Source: Schistocephalus solidus
Taxonomy: Eukaryota > Platyhelminthes > Cestoda > Diphyllobothriidea > Diphyllobothriidae
Assembly: GCA_017591395.1 (NCBI GenBank)
Contig: WEDG01000285.1
Coordinates: 1 to 64,000 of the forward strand
DNA length: 64,000 nt
Direction: 5' to 3'
The notes beneath the pieces were generated by a model. It made no database searches. It saw only the letters and a list, made by a program, of their open reading frames with translations, and was not told the origin of the DNA. This document shows positions 13,701 through 26,600 of the stretch, in pieces; position 1 is the stretch's first letter, and each line of letters opens with the position of its first letter. The position numbers were made by a program, and so were the translations under genes.

Positions 13701-15367
13701 GCAGCAGTACTAGTATTATTAGTCTAGTGGTAGGAGTAATGATAGCAATGGTAGTAGTATTAGTAGAAGTGATAGCAATGGCAATTGAAGTTGTACGACT
13801 AGGTATGTAGCTGCTAAAACAGTTTGATAACATGATGTTCGGACACTGCCTCACCAGATACCAATCTCTCTTATGAGCTGTTTTAGCATTGCGGTCGCGA
13901 GCATGGCTGAAAGAACGCAAAGTGACCGTTTTGCTCGTCAACATGAAAAATAGCGCATGACAAATTTCGCAGATTCTGACAGATATGACGCTGCCCCAAG
14001 CACCGGCCCCCTCACACTTTTTTCCTATGTAGGAAAAAAATTGGCGGATAACAAGGTCAGCTTGCCAATAAGAATCAGCATTGTTGCAGCCCGCTAGCTA
14101 GAATGACCAAAGTTTAGTACCGAAAAGGGCAAAATAAACCGTTAGCATAATGATGGAGGACAGTTCACCTATCTCCCGCGACAACAAGTCAGATGCTATC
14201 AGAAGAAAGGGTAGTTGACGCTAGGGAAAACCGAAATGAGGCCTAGATGTGCAGCCCGGAAGGCATAAGAAGACAATACGGACACTATTTCAGGAAACAT
14301 GGATTGTTCTCAAAGTCCCATTTCCTCTCTACCAACAGTACTGCAATGACAGTATCAGCTCAATAACATGCTAATTCTCAGCTAAGTCTTGGGACATCCT
14401 GCACTGGGCTAAATTTTCAAATGAGAGGGATGATCTTGCCGTGGGATGGTGGAATTTTGGAGCGTTTTTAACTTTCAATCCAAAGGAGACATCAGCTGTT
14501 CCTCTATTTGGAAGCAGCTTCGTCCTTTCATTACTAAGAAATACCACGTAACCTGTCTTCTATTGGAGACATCACCGACAAAATTCATAGCCTGCATCCC
14601 AACGAAGCGTTGATAAACAGCACAACTGTTCATGTCTAGAAGCCGTGAAAGACCATCCGCAATGTGCATCGTGCTAGAGATGTTCCACTACCTAATTTCC
14701 TCCAGAAGGAAACTGGATGCATGTCGCGGGTCCTCGGTCATGTTCGCAGTGAATTTCCCTAGTGAAAACTCTATAACAGTGCAGGCTATCTTTATATTTC
14801 CACAGTATTACGATACGAAGACCAGCGCCATGTTGGGTGTCGTTAATGGCCTTACATAGTCCCATCTAAACAAGTCTCTCAGAGGCCGGATAACTTTCTC
14901 ACCACGTCAGCCTTTGCATACCAGTATACCCCTATCCCCATCAATACTGCGAAATCCCATTTAAATAAACGATCACCACCTGGATTTGCATTTTCCAAGA
15001 CAAAGCTAGCTGGTCTGTCGACACTCTTCTAAGCTACGGCTTTGAGTGCCCGTAAGTATTTACATACACATAAAATGAGTTATACAGATTAAAAAATACA
15101 CCTGGAAGTCCCTAACTTCCCACGGCTAGCATCCATCAAAAGCAACGCGAAGCCTGAGAGGAAATCAAAGTCAGCGGTTAAGGTAGCGTTAACATGTAGA
15201 ACACGCATGTGCAGCCTTGATGCAGACTAGCACAGCAAATCGACCCGAAAACTCATTTTACAAGTCAGAATCTAACGGAGTGGCATAATCAATTTTAAAT
15301 GGAGAGATATCGATTACACGGACAAATTTTTAGCACTAGTCGGTGACCCTAGCCACACAGAGGAGCC
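10760..15367 (-). repeat. Left arm of a large inverted duplication
   Basis: Reverse complement of 23631-27636 plus 28619-29627. Arms look about 97-99% identical in the stretches I compared. The inner boundary is near GGAGCC at 15361-15366. The arm carries MITOK-like exons 2 and 3 and intronic DNA. No other gene is supportable inside it. Confidence 0.88.
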
Positions 15368-15914
15368 AATACTTCTTTTATCGGCCTGGAAATCAATTCT
15401 GGGCAATACTGTGAGATAAGATTACAGAGAATTCAAGTTTAACAGATGAGCAGTTTCGTAGGGAGTAAATAATTTGTATTTGAGTAGATACGTCTATCAT
15501 AACAATTTAAGGTCAGGATTTCAACCAGAAAGACGGATACTGCACATTTGATTTATTCATAAAACACATTTGATGCGATAGTTTAAAAATGATTGTACAA
15601 TAACAAACCTCCAGGACACTTATGCCGGCCTTCCGGACGGTATCTCTTCCAGTAATCGAGTCGTATAAAAGAGAGCAACGGCCAACATAATCTTCCAATT
15701 TCAATGAAGACGCTCGTTTGAGTTCCCCTACGGACTTGCCAAGGAACTGCACACTCTTGTGGTTCTCGAGAAAGGATCGCATGGCTGACTGTGCATCATT
15801 TCGGGAAGAGATGGACTTTGTGGTCGACGGGGAGTTCAGAACAGTACTAGACTTGAATATGCGTGACAGTTTGGAAACGGCTAATTCAAATGTCTTCCGA
15901 AACTTGAAGGACAT
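11430..15914 (-). CDS. CCDC51/MITOK-like mitochondrial membrane protein, exons 1-3 (partial)
   Basis: Resembles CCDC51 (MITOK), a coiled-coil protein of the mitochondrial inner membrane that forms part of an ATP-sensitive K+ channel in vertebrates. Exons: 15914-15609, 13072-12917 and 11651-11430, phase 0 throughout, all GT-AG, giving 228 residues. Exon 1 starts MSFKFRKTFELAVSKL, basic and amphipathic as in a mitochondrial presequence, and ends in a segment like the DYVG/EEFVG region of CCDC51. Exon 2 is a charged coiled coil ending PLITKEHE (CCDC51 has a similar LATLEHR). Exon 3 has RNYDKRMRQWALIGSVALSV, which matches the RTKNWSLIGSVLGA region before the first membrane span (about 201-219). 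The C-terminal coiled coil and second span are not found, so later exons are missing, diverged or outside the window. An in-frame ATG at 15959 is also possible. Homology is from memory; an alignment would settle it. Confidence 0.62.
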
Positions 15915-15959
15915 AGAGTAGATACACCGAGTATAACCTAAACGGTGGGACAACGTCAC

Positions 15960-18900
15960 ATATTATTTTTACAGAACGAGCGACTTAAGGAACAAAGTAA
16001 CACATGTACGGCGAAATGTAACCTGGATGTTCAAGGACGCGAAAATCGGCTCGTAGGAGATAAACAGGTGCTCGGAAACAGAGCCGCGGTCAAATGCAAT
16101 GAAAAGCATGATTATAAATTGTGCCATAGATGAGTGCCAATTGTAATTTTTTGACTTAACCAGCACTGCATGAGTAAAAGCATAAACAAACAGAAAAACC
16201 GAGTTTTAGGGCGAAGTGTGTTCGACATTTTAGTCGTAAGGGGAGACGTTTGACTATAGATAGCCCTAAAGTCAGCTGTAGGGACACAACTTATTCCAAG
16301 GCTCGTGTCCATTTTAATCAATAAACCAAGCTGAACGGAGATAAAGAACTTCGTTGTATAGAGAATGGACAAAGAGGAAATTCCTTTTTGATAGCAATGC
16401 AAGGCAACGCACTGGCGGTGGGGCATCAGATGACATACGTAGTAGAAAACAATGAGACCGCGAACATAGTCGTTTCGATTGCCATATCACTGAAGATGAA
16501 ATGGTAATATATGTGGTCCAATTTGAATATTTATCAAATTTCATGAATCACCGAAATATCAAAACGCATGTTTAGATAAATAAGAATTCTCCAACGGAGG
16601 TTGCATACAGACAAGAATAAGGAGCCGTCATATATACGGTAAAATCCAGTTTTGCTACTGACCACTGATTCAGTCACCTCGATGAAGCGGTATATATTTC
16701 TTTACACACTATCCATGGTTTATACCTGCATTGAATCACACATTCAACGTTAGTCGTTGTTTATGGATATAGTGAGTCACAGTCATTTAAAGTGAATAAT
16801 TTGATTCTTTAGACGTAGGAAGTCCGGTAATCTTGAAATATAACTTCCGGGAGAATTATTATTCCAAAATATTTGCCTAAGATGCGCACCGGCGAATCCC
16901 AGCTTTCTAGCAAAACATGAAACACTTGCACACTACTTCATAGCAGTTCTGTTGTCAGGAAACGGCAGGTCCAGTATATTTAAAACCTTCCAAACTATAG
17001 GGCAATCAGTTAAAAGGCAACCAATACACTACAACTGACGGGAATAAGGGACAATCAATATTTTTAAAGAGGATTAACGTACATATGCATATGAGCATAT
17101 GGGGGGTAAAGGGGTCCAAGGTAGAAAGCACACGCATAAACTCATGCAAAGAGCAAAGATAAGACAGTCTCAGACAGAAAAAACGAAATGAAGGATATCC
17201 GCAGTAAAGCAACCGATGAGGAAGCTTGCTCGCGGGAAGAAAAACTCGATGGGCCTGATTATGAAGCTGGAAGGCCAGGCAGACAATTATTGTGCTAAAG
17301 ACTGAGTCTCCTTCTAGAGTTCGAGCATAAAAGGCAGCGTGTATTATGAAACACTGACAACCTGTCGGAATGATACCGCGTAACGTTCATAAAGCAGACT
17401 ACCCATTATATCTCACAGGAGGCTGGTTAGGCGAAAATTAGTGACTGTTAAAAACACTTGAAACACTTCGTGCATTTATCGACGGCTATGAATCTCAATC
17501 GGCCGACAAATAGGCTGTATGCACAGATGTCTTTTTCCAGTGATAAACGGTAAAATAACTTTTACGCATTCAGTATATAACTGTAAGTGCTTTTGGCAGC
17601 AGTTTTGACACAAAAAATGAAGGCAAACGGTCTGCCGTCGATGTCATGGAGAAAACGGAAAGCTGTTTTATCGCTGCATAATATAACCGTCTCCGGCATT
17701 ATCCGCTTGTACATAGTGGCACGATTAAGCCCCTAATATTTTCACTTCTGAATCACTTCCAATACACAACAATAAGCGACATGCAGAAGGTAAAACTGAA
17801 AGACAAAGGAGAGCGCCACCAAATACAGATATCGCATAAATGTCAGCGTTTGTGTGAAAAGGGACACCTTCACTGACATCGGCACAACATCACACCAACC
17901 CCATCAGCGATTAGATTAATAGTCCCGTGGGCTTTCCAAACGCAAGCCCAATTAGTTTAAATGGTTCGCTACAAAACTGAAACCACCTACAATAACTAGA
18001 ATAAACGGGCATCGGAGGAGAAATCCAACAACAAAACAATAACCCTTACGAGAAGTAAAAAATATAACAAAAAGGAATCATAATTGAAGCGGAAGGAGCG
18101 ATGCCGTCAATAAAATTTGATGTAGCGGAGGATAATGAAGAAAACGCAGCTGGCTGCGAATGGAGGCTAATCGCTTCATAAAAGGATTCTCGTCGGGTTT
18201 CTACCAGTTTTCAAGCGAGTTCATGAGTCTACAGGCGAACCTTTATGAAGGCCGTATGCGTGAGAAAAAAAACTGTAGCGTTAGGTATGATTCGAGAGCC
18301 TTACTATATAATAAGGTTAGCAGTCAGTTAAGTCTATAGCCGGACCTTCGTTCGGCGTTAAACAGCCTGTCTTCGCAATATGTTTCCCGCCGTTCCCCGG
18401 GTGTGTACATGTCTTCCGATCAGCAGCCGGCTGCTGCTCGAGTCAGAGAGAAACCCAACAGTCTCAGTATAGTGCACACTTGAGAGTGTGCGTATGTGCC
18501 TTCAAAGAAGCTACTCATACGCGCCTAGTCGGTTGGCAAAGACGACCCGCTGCCACGCTCCGTTGATAACAATTCTGTAGCGATCTTCTGGAGCACATGC
18601 CACTGGAAATTGCTTGTGCCACTAGACGCCTCATAAAGAGCTTCCATTTGTCGGGCATCTTCTCAGTCAATCAGTGTATGGAATACTACCCAACTGCGAA
18701 TGACTATTTCACAAACAACAAAGTTGCTAGTAATTATGTTATCAGGGCAACATAACAACCATGGTGCACTTTAAACGTCAACTATAGGGGAAGAAACTTG
18801 CTCTTTTTTAAAGGTTTGGTGTTTTCCACTTGGCCAAGGTGTCACGTGACGACTTATCAATAAAAGGATAGGGTTATTCATACAAACATCTGGAGGAATG

Positions 18901-19600
18901 ATACCCAGACGCCACAAAGACTTATTCAAATATTGTGGAAAACATTTACTTAGTCAAAACAACTAGATTTATTTAAAATAAGGAAAAATTTACTTAAGAA
19001 AGAAAAACAGAATTTCTTCGTTAAAATCAGTTAGAGAAAAAATGCATTTAATCAAGGGGATTCGAAACACAACACAAGACTGCAAGGTTGTTTAAGGGGA
19101 GTGAATATTCACTTTTGGAGCGGGGCCATAATGGGGTTGGAGTGAGCAGGTGTCAGTGAAGATATCGGTGACCTCTTCCCCTTTCTTGCAGTCATTGGTG
19201 CCGTGTACTATCCCGATGGGGTGATAGAGGAGATTGCAAAGCAGGTTTCTGAAAAAAAAAACATTTATTCTGGGCTGGCAGAAAACAGCGGATCTCTAGT
19301 TCATAAACTCTCGCTTATTTGTAAAGTGCTGGGCGTTCTTGAAAATTCGGGACAGTCGGTGTCACTCATTTAGAGCGTTCTGTAACCTTTTGGCCTGAAA
19401 GGTGGCTTACGTTGATTATTCGCCTCTCGTGCTGGAATCTACTTGCGCAAACTTCTCGAAAATTCTGACCACGTACGTGCGTCAAGGCGTTTTCTCGCAA
19501 ACTGATGGATTTTCTGGTTTTACAAGCGTCTTCCCTAGCCGGCTTGGCCTTTATCGGCGCGCGTTGACTAGCGCTGCATCTACCGCACTCTCTTATCCTT
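15960..19600. other. Spacer DNA with no supportable gene
   Basis: AT-rich sequence upstream of MITOK-like exon 1. I find no convincing exon, RNA gene or known element. The promoter of the MITOK-like gene would be expected near 15.9-16.5 kb, but no clear signal is visible. Confidence 0.5.
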
Positions 19601-19616
19601 CCCCACGTTAGCCGGT

Positions 19617-20165
19617 TGTCAAGACAGAGTCAAGAAGATCGGAGGTGTGGGAGGGTGCAGGTGGCTGGCGTGGCCTGAGCCGCCACTTGGTGTACCACCA
19701 CACCTGGCTCGGATCCCACATAGTGACAGTGCCACAAAGGCTACATTAAGAAGGAGCCATTGACGCCTGACTCTCAGTCCAACGCTTAGCCACTGCACGC
19801 AAAACACACATTGGACTGACCACGTGGTTCAAGTTATCCCGTCAGTTGGCAACTTTCCAAGCCACGGCTTTAAGCGCACCATGATAGTTTCAAGCACGTC
19901 AGATTGTTTATAGTGAGGAAAATGCGCTGAGCTGTTGACCTCACTCTTACCCCCACCCTCACAATCAGACCACCATCCAAGCCAGTCAGTTGTTTGCTGT
20001 GGAAGTGGGCACAGCTGCTGGTGACCTCGTCTACGTGTACTATGTACACGACTTGGCCCCCAAACACGAGCACCAGGGTTTCACACAACAGGGGGTTGAA
20101 CTGCTTACATCTCACAGGTGTGAGATAGCCAGAGTTCAGACACACACACGATAGTTCGACCGTCA
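19617..20165 (-). repeat. Longer member of a local repeat family
   Basis: Shares its ends with the tandem array that follows (TCAAGACAGAGTCAAGAAGA) and its middle with 22430-22665 (CTGCTGGTGACCTCGTCTACGTGTACTA). A diverged copy lies at 6540-7280. No coding signature recognised. Confidence 0.65.
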
Positions 20166-22350
20166 GAATCCGACGATGTCCACCATGGAAGGGAGGTGCA
20201 GGGACGGCGACTTGCGCGTGAATTAGTTTTAAGTGATAGTAGCCTTGCGCTGCAGCTGCCGCACTCTCTCCTCCTCCCCCACTTGAGCCCGGTGTCAAGA
20301 CAGAGTCAAGAAGACCGGAGGCGGGAGACGACGCAAATGGCTGGCGCTGCCGGGTCCCCTAAGTCCTAGCCACTCCTATGCGTGCCACCACAGCCTCCAT
20401 GTTCGGCATTTTTTAGCGGAGCGCAACCCGAAAAACACATGCTGGCATTGGGTTTAGGGTAATCAGACACACACACGATATTTCGACCGTCGTATTTCGA
20501 CGATGTCCACCATGGAAGGGTGGTGCAGGGACGGTGACTTGCGCGTGAATTAGTTTTAAGTGATGGTAGCCTTGCGCTGCACCTACCGCACCCTCTCCTC
20601 CTCCCCCACCTGAGCCCGGTGTCAAGACAGCGTCAAGAAGACCGGAGGCGGGAGAGGACCCAGGTGGCTGGCGCGGCCGGGTCCCCTAAGTCCTAGCCGC
20701 CCCTAGGCGTACCACCACATCTCCATGTTCGGCATTTGCTATGGGAGCGCAACCCGAATAACGCCGGCCATGCCCTAATTTGGCCCCCGTGTTGGTCCAA
20801 CGCAACTACCACGTTGCCCGTTAAGGGGGCACACACACACGCACACGAAAGTTCGACTGTCGTAGTCCGACGATGTCCACCATATGCTCCATGGGATAAG
20901 TGGAGCAGAGACGGTGACTTGCGTGTGATTTAGTTTAAAGTGATAGTAGACTTGCGCTGCATCTACCGCACTCTCTCCTCCTCCTTCACCTGAACCCGGT
21001 GACAAGACTGAGTCAAGAAGACCGAAGGCGAGAGAGGACGCAGGTGGCTGGCGCGGCCGGGTCCCCTAAGTCCTAGGCACCCCTAGGCGTGCCACCACAC
21101 CTCCCATGGTCGGCATTTGTTAGTGGAACGCAACCCGAATAACGAATTTTGTGGCCTGATTTGGTTCCCCGTGTTGGTCCAACGCAACTACCACGTGGCC
21201 CGTTTTAGGGGGCACAGACACGACAGTTCGACCGTCGTAGTCCGATGATGTCCACCGTATGATCCATGGGAAGGTGGAGCAGGGACGGTGACTTGCGCGT
21301 GAATTAGTTTTAAGTGATGGTAGCCTTGCGCTGCACCTACCGCACCCTCTCCTCCTCCCCCAGCTGAGCCCGGTGTCAAGACAGCGTCAAGAAGACCGAA
21401 GGCGGGAGCGGACGCAGGTGGCTGGCGCGGCGGGGTCCCATAAGTCCTAGCCACCCCTAGGCGTGCCACCACCCCTCCATGTTCGGCATTTATTATGGGA
21501 GCGCAACCCGAATAACGCATGCCATGCCCTGATATGGCCCCCGTGTTGGTCCAGCGCATCTACCACGTGGCCCGTTTAGGGGGCACAACTCACACACACA
21601 CGACAGTTCGACAGTCGATTACGACGTGGTCAATCATATGCTCCACGGAAGTGTGGTTTAGGGACGGTGATTTTCGCGTGATTTAGTTCAAAGTGATAGT
21701 TGACTTGCGCTGCATCTGCCGCACGTTCTCCTCCTCCCCCAATTGAGCCTGGTGTCGTGACAGAGTCAAGAAGACCGGAGATGGGAGAAAACGCAGGTGG
21801 CTTGAGTGACTGGAGCTGACCCTGGCCGTGCCACCACACTCCCCATGTTCAGCATTTATTATGGGAGCGCAACCCGAATAACGCCTGCCGTGCCCTGCTA
21901 TGGCCATCGTGTTGGTTCAACGCGTCTACCACGTGGCCCGTTTAGGGGCCACACACACATACACACGTGCTGTCTCTCTCTCCCTCCACCCTCTCTCTCT
22001 CTCTGTCTCTCTGCCCATTTCTCTTTGTGACGCAGTGAGCGGAATGCGCAAAGAAGCCTGGAAACGAGATTTAAAGAGGAAATGGATTTGATTTAAAGCT
22101 TCCCCTACGTGGACCGCGACGCGAATTGCTCCAATCAAAGGCCTAAACCAAACACCACAAATAATCTAGTTTTTTTAGCTCGATGAAATTTCAGGCTGTC
22201 TTTATTCGACTAGTGCCCAACAGGAAGGTGGCGCAGTCACTGTGATTTGCGCATAAATAAGATTAGATTGCGAGTATATTTACATCTACGGCAGCCTCTC
22301 CTCCTCTCCCACCTGAGTCTAGTTTCATGATAAAGTCAAGAACTGAGGCG
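20165..22350. repeat. Tandem array of 330-380 bp units
   Basis: The landmark GTCAAGACAG.GTCAAGAAGACCG recurs at about 20291, 20620, 21000, 21374, 21753 and, degenerate, 22325. Other landmarks recur with the same spacing: GTGACTTGCGCGTGAATTAG, CATGTTCGGCATTT and CGCAACCCGAATAACG. Spacings are 329, 380, 374, 379 and 572 bp. The last interval holds a CT-rich stretch (about 21970-22015). Runs of CA occur at the same place in each unit. Confidence 0.85.
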
Positions 22351-23080
22351 GGAGAGGGCGCAGGTGGCTGGCGCGGTTGGAGCCGCCTCTGGGCTTGCCA
22401 CCATACCTCACTCGGATCCTACGGAGTGGGCGTGTCGTCCTCACTCTCTCCCCCACCCCTACAATCAAACTGCTGTCCGAGCCGATCAGTTGTCTGATGT
22501 GGAATTGTGCACAGCTGCTGGTGACCTCGTCTACGTGTACTACGTACACGACCTGGCCCCCCAAACACGAGCACCAGGATTTCACACAACAGGGGGTTGA
22601 ACTGCTTACATTTCACATGTGTGAGATAGCCAGAGGTCAGACAAACACACGATAGTTCGACCGTCAGTCCGCCAGTCAGCCACTTCGCCCAAACACACGC
22701 TGGGCTGACAGCGCGATCCGGGTTATTCTGTCAGTTTGCAACCTTCCAAGCCACGTCTTTTATCGCGTCAATTCGTTTATAGGGAGGAAAATGCGCTATA
22801 CCGTTGACCACGTACATGTCCTGCCCCCTCCCGCAAATCCGATTGCCAGAATTTAATGCAAAAAGAATTGATCGCGCACAGCTCACATGTGTGAGAGTGT
22901 TAGAGGCCACATTACGAGGGAGTCATTGCGGCCTGAATCTCAGACCACCAGGCAGCCACTCCACACAAACGTACATTAGGCTGACTGCAAGGTCTGAGTG
23001 ATGTAGTTAGTTGGCAACCTTCGAAGCCACGGCGCTTAGCGCACCATGATAACGCGCACAAACACACGCAGGCACACTGA
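22350..23080. repeat. Degenerate flank of the local repeat family
   Basis: 22430-22665 repeats 19910-20165 closely. The rest (22680-23060) resembles 19780-19890 (AACCTTCCAAGCCACG, GCGCACCATGATA). Confidence 0.6.
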
Positions 23081-23085
23081 CTCCT

Positions 23086-23218
23086 CTCATGATCCTTCGT
23101 GATGAGTGGAGTTAAGGAGTTCGATGCTCCCGATAGTACATCTCCATGTATACTCAACGCAACACGCTTCCTCTGCTTTTCAAAGAGTTTCTGTTGACTG
23201 ATGCGCCGATTGAGTTGA
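23086..23218 (-). pseudogene. Decayed CCDC51/MITOK-like exon 2
   Basis: The minus strand reads QQKLFEKQRKR... then NSLTPLITKDHE, clearly related to exon 2 of the neighbouring copies (QQKLFEVQKKR, DSFIPLITKEHE). The 5' end of the exon is lost, there is an internal indel, and the donor is AGGAGT instead of GTGAGT. It is oriented like the left copy and lies within 0.5 kb of the right arm. Older than the two intact arms. Confidence 0.7.
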
Positions 23219-23630
23219 TGAAGGGGAGAAAACGTTTTCTTAAAAAATTATATATGAGTATTGCCAACGTTTTCTTTGCGGATGCGGTGGCTGACCTCGG
23301 TACCAATTTGCTGTGTTAGTCCGCATCAAGGCTGCACATGTCTGTGACACACGTTGAACAGAGCCTTACACTACGTTTGCTACTTAGTGGGATTTTAGAC
23401 GCTATCGTGGGACTGTCTAGTTGAAGTCTTTAATCTGTACAAGACATTTAATGTAAATAAAAATTCTTAGGGCACTCAAAGCCGTAGCTTAGAAGAGTGT
23501 CGAAAGACCATTTGGCTTGGTCGCTGACACCAAAATTCAGGTGGTGATCGTTTATTTTAATGGGAGTTCATGATAGTGCTGGGGATAACGTTATGCTCGT
23601 ACATAAGTCTGACGTGGTGAGTAGGGGATC

Positions 23631-26600
23631 CGGCTCCTCCGTGTAGCTAGGGTCACCGACTAGTGCTAAAAATTTGCCCGTGTAATCGATATCTCGCCAA
23701 TTAAAATTGATTATGCCACTCCGTTAGATTCGGCCGACTTGTAAAATGAGTTTTCGGGTCAATTTGCTGTGCAAGTTTGCATCAAGGCTGCCCATGCGTG
23801 TTCTACATGTTAACGCTACCTTCACCGCTGACTTTGATTTCCTCTCAGGCTTCGCGTTGCTTTTGATGGATGCTAGCCGTGGGAAGTTAGGGACTTCCAG
23901 GTGTATTTTTTAATCTGTATAACTCATTTTATGTGTATGTAAATACTTACGGGCACTCGAAAGCCGTAGCTTAGAAGAGTGTCGACAGACCAGCTAGCTT
24001 TGTCTTGGAAATGCAAATCCAGGTGGTGATCGTTTATTTTAATGGGATTTCGCAGTATTGATGGGGATAGGGGTATACTGGTACGCAAAGGCTGACGTGG
24101 TGAGAAAGTTATCCGGCCTCTGAGAGACTTGTTTAGATGGAACTATGTAAGGCCATTAACGACACCCAACATGGCGCTGGTCTTCGTATCGTAATACTGT
24201 GGAAATATAAAGATAGCCGGCACTGTTATAGAGTTTTCACTAGGAAAATTCACTGCGAACATGACCGAGGACCCGCGACATGCATCCAGTTTCCTTCTGG
24301 AGGAAATTAGGTAGTGGAACATCTTTAGCCCGATGCACATTGCGGATGGTCTTTCACGGCTTCTAGACATGAACAGTTGTGCTGTTTTATCAACGCTTCG
24401 TTGGGATGCAGGCTATGAATTTTGTCGGTGATGTCTCCAATAGAAGACAGATTACGTGGTTTTTCTTAGTAATGAAAGGACGAAGCTGCTTCCAAATAGA
24501 GGGACAGCTGACGTCTCCTTTGGATTGAAAGTTAAAAACGCTCCAAGATTCCACCATCCCACGGCAAGATCATCCCTCTCATTTGAAAATTTAGCCCAGT
24601 GCAGGATGTCCCAAGACTTAGCTGAGAATTAGCATGTTATTAAGCTGATACTGTCATTGCAGTACTGGTGGTAGAGAGGAGATGGGACTTTGAGACTAAT
24701 CCATGTTTCCTGAAATAGTGTCCGTATTGTCTTCTTATGCCTTCGGGGCTGCACATCTAGGCCTCATTTCGGTTTTCCCTAGCGTCAACTACCCTTTCTT
24801 CTGATAGCATCTGACTTGTTGTCGCGGGAGATAGGTGAACTGTCCTCCATCATTATGCTAACGGTTTATTTTGCCCTTTTCGGTACTACACTTTGGTCAT
24901 TCTAGCTAGCGGGCTGCAACAATGCTGATTCTTATTGGCAAGCTGACCTTGTTATCCGCCAATTTTTTTCCTACATAGGAAAAAAGTGTGAGGGGGCCGG
25001 TGCTTGGGAGCAGCGTCATATCTGTCAGAATCTGCGAAATTTGTCCTGCGCTATTTTTCGTGTCGACGAGCAAAACGGTCACTTTGCGTTCTTTCAACCA
25101 TGCTCGCGACCGCAATGCTAAAACAGCTCATAAGAGAGATTGGTATCTGGTGAGGCAGTGTCGGAACATCATGTTATCAAACTGTTTTAGCAGCTACATA
25201 CTTAGTCGTACAACTTCAATTGCCATTGCTATCACTTCTACTAATACTACTACCATTGCTATCATTACTCCTACCACTAGACTAATAATACTAGTACTGC
25301 TGCTTCTGTTGGGGTTGTGGCAACCTGAAAAAATAGACGCGGCGAACGAAATAATTCTTGACTAGCATACTTCATTCAACGTGCTGTTGTGGTTAGAAAT
25401 GAAAGGCCAGCTAGACAACTCTCGCTGGGCTGCATCAGACTGGGCCTTAAATGTTGTGCTGTTGCAAGTTCATCGTTGTGTTAACCCACAGACTCGTTAA
25501 GTACTGCCTGGATTTTAATAGGTAGGTCGTGGTCTTACTTGCCAGGGCTCGTAGACTTCTGGCCTGGTCTGGCCAATTGCATCTGTTACTTGACGTCAAG
25601 TCAGGAATTGTCATTCCTCACGGGCCTCATGTGTTGTCTCCTGTGACCGTAGGAGCGACTAACAGCAGTATCGCAATCTTCCCTCAGAAATTTCTGCAAA
25701 GGGCTGTCAGTTCACAAGGTAAACGTAGGTACCTGCGAAAGAAGAGATGCACATTCGTGTCCGTGCCTGTAGTCAAAAGATATCACGTTCTTCGTATTTG
25801 CCTGACTTCCCTTTTTATCCTTCAATACACCGTTTTTTACTCCTTCAGCTGCTCGCCTTCGTTGCCGGTTTTTTTTAAACACGGACTCCTTGCCAATACT
25901 CATCTAGCATTTGGTTGTTTTACTCTTCCAGGCGGAACGGGCATTTGTTGATTGTCAACTCAATCGGCGGCGCTGTCAGCAGAAACTCTTTGAAGTGCAG
26001 AAGAAGCGTGCCGAAATAAATAAACAGTTAGATATTATTTCGCGAGCTGCAGACTCCTTCATTCCACTCATTACGAAGGAACATGAGGTGAGTACGCAGG
26101 TCTGTACTTGCGCCAACTCAATGCTCTGCTCACTATAATCAATATAATTTGTTTAAATCAATCGCGACACGTTAACAGTTGTGGTCTGGATGGCCGCCGA
26201 CTGACAGAATTAATCGTTCCTCGGACCGCAATGGGGTCTTTGCGGTACTCTCACGCCTACGAGATCCGAGCTGCCCTAGCCTAAGACTTGGTAAATTCGG
26301 GGCAGTTTGTGTGGACGGAGTGGCTAACTTAGTCAATCGCCGTGCCCACCCTCCTTATCGGGATCGTCTTGACATTGCCGGAAGAGCGTGATGAATGAAG
26401 GAATAGGGTGGTAGATGCTGTGCACGCCTGGTCTACCATAAATTCATTCGCGTGCTAGACCCAGATGTTCGTCTCACTCCCTGGTGCACGCACTGGAAGT
26501 TTTCGTTCGCAACCATGGAACTTTTTTGTACGGACTCGGTCAAAGGAAATTATTGGACATATTTGCGCACTGGGCGGTGTTCTGTATGATATGGTTTACT

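Noticed and set aside
20165..22350. CRISPR-like or gene-cluster reading of the regular repeats
   Set aside because: Units are 330-380 bp with no short repeat and unique spacer pattern, in a eukaryotic genome with no cas genes.
25529..25951. 140-residue ORF overlapping exon 2 of the right MITOK-like copy (also 13053-13475)
   Set aside because: It runs through the exon 2 acceptor in another frame and has no recognisable domain; best explained as chance.
26179..26391. 70-residue ORF repeated in both inverted arms (also 12613-12825)
   Set aside because: It is conserved only because the arms are recent duplicates. It lies between MITOK-like exons, has no domain I recognise and no matching splice phase.
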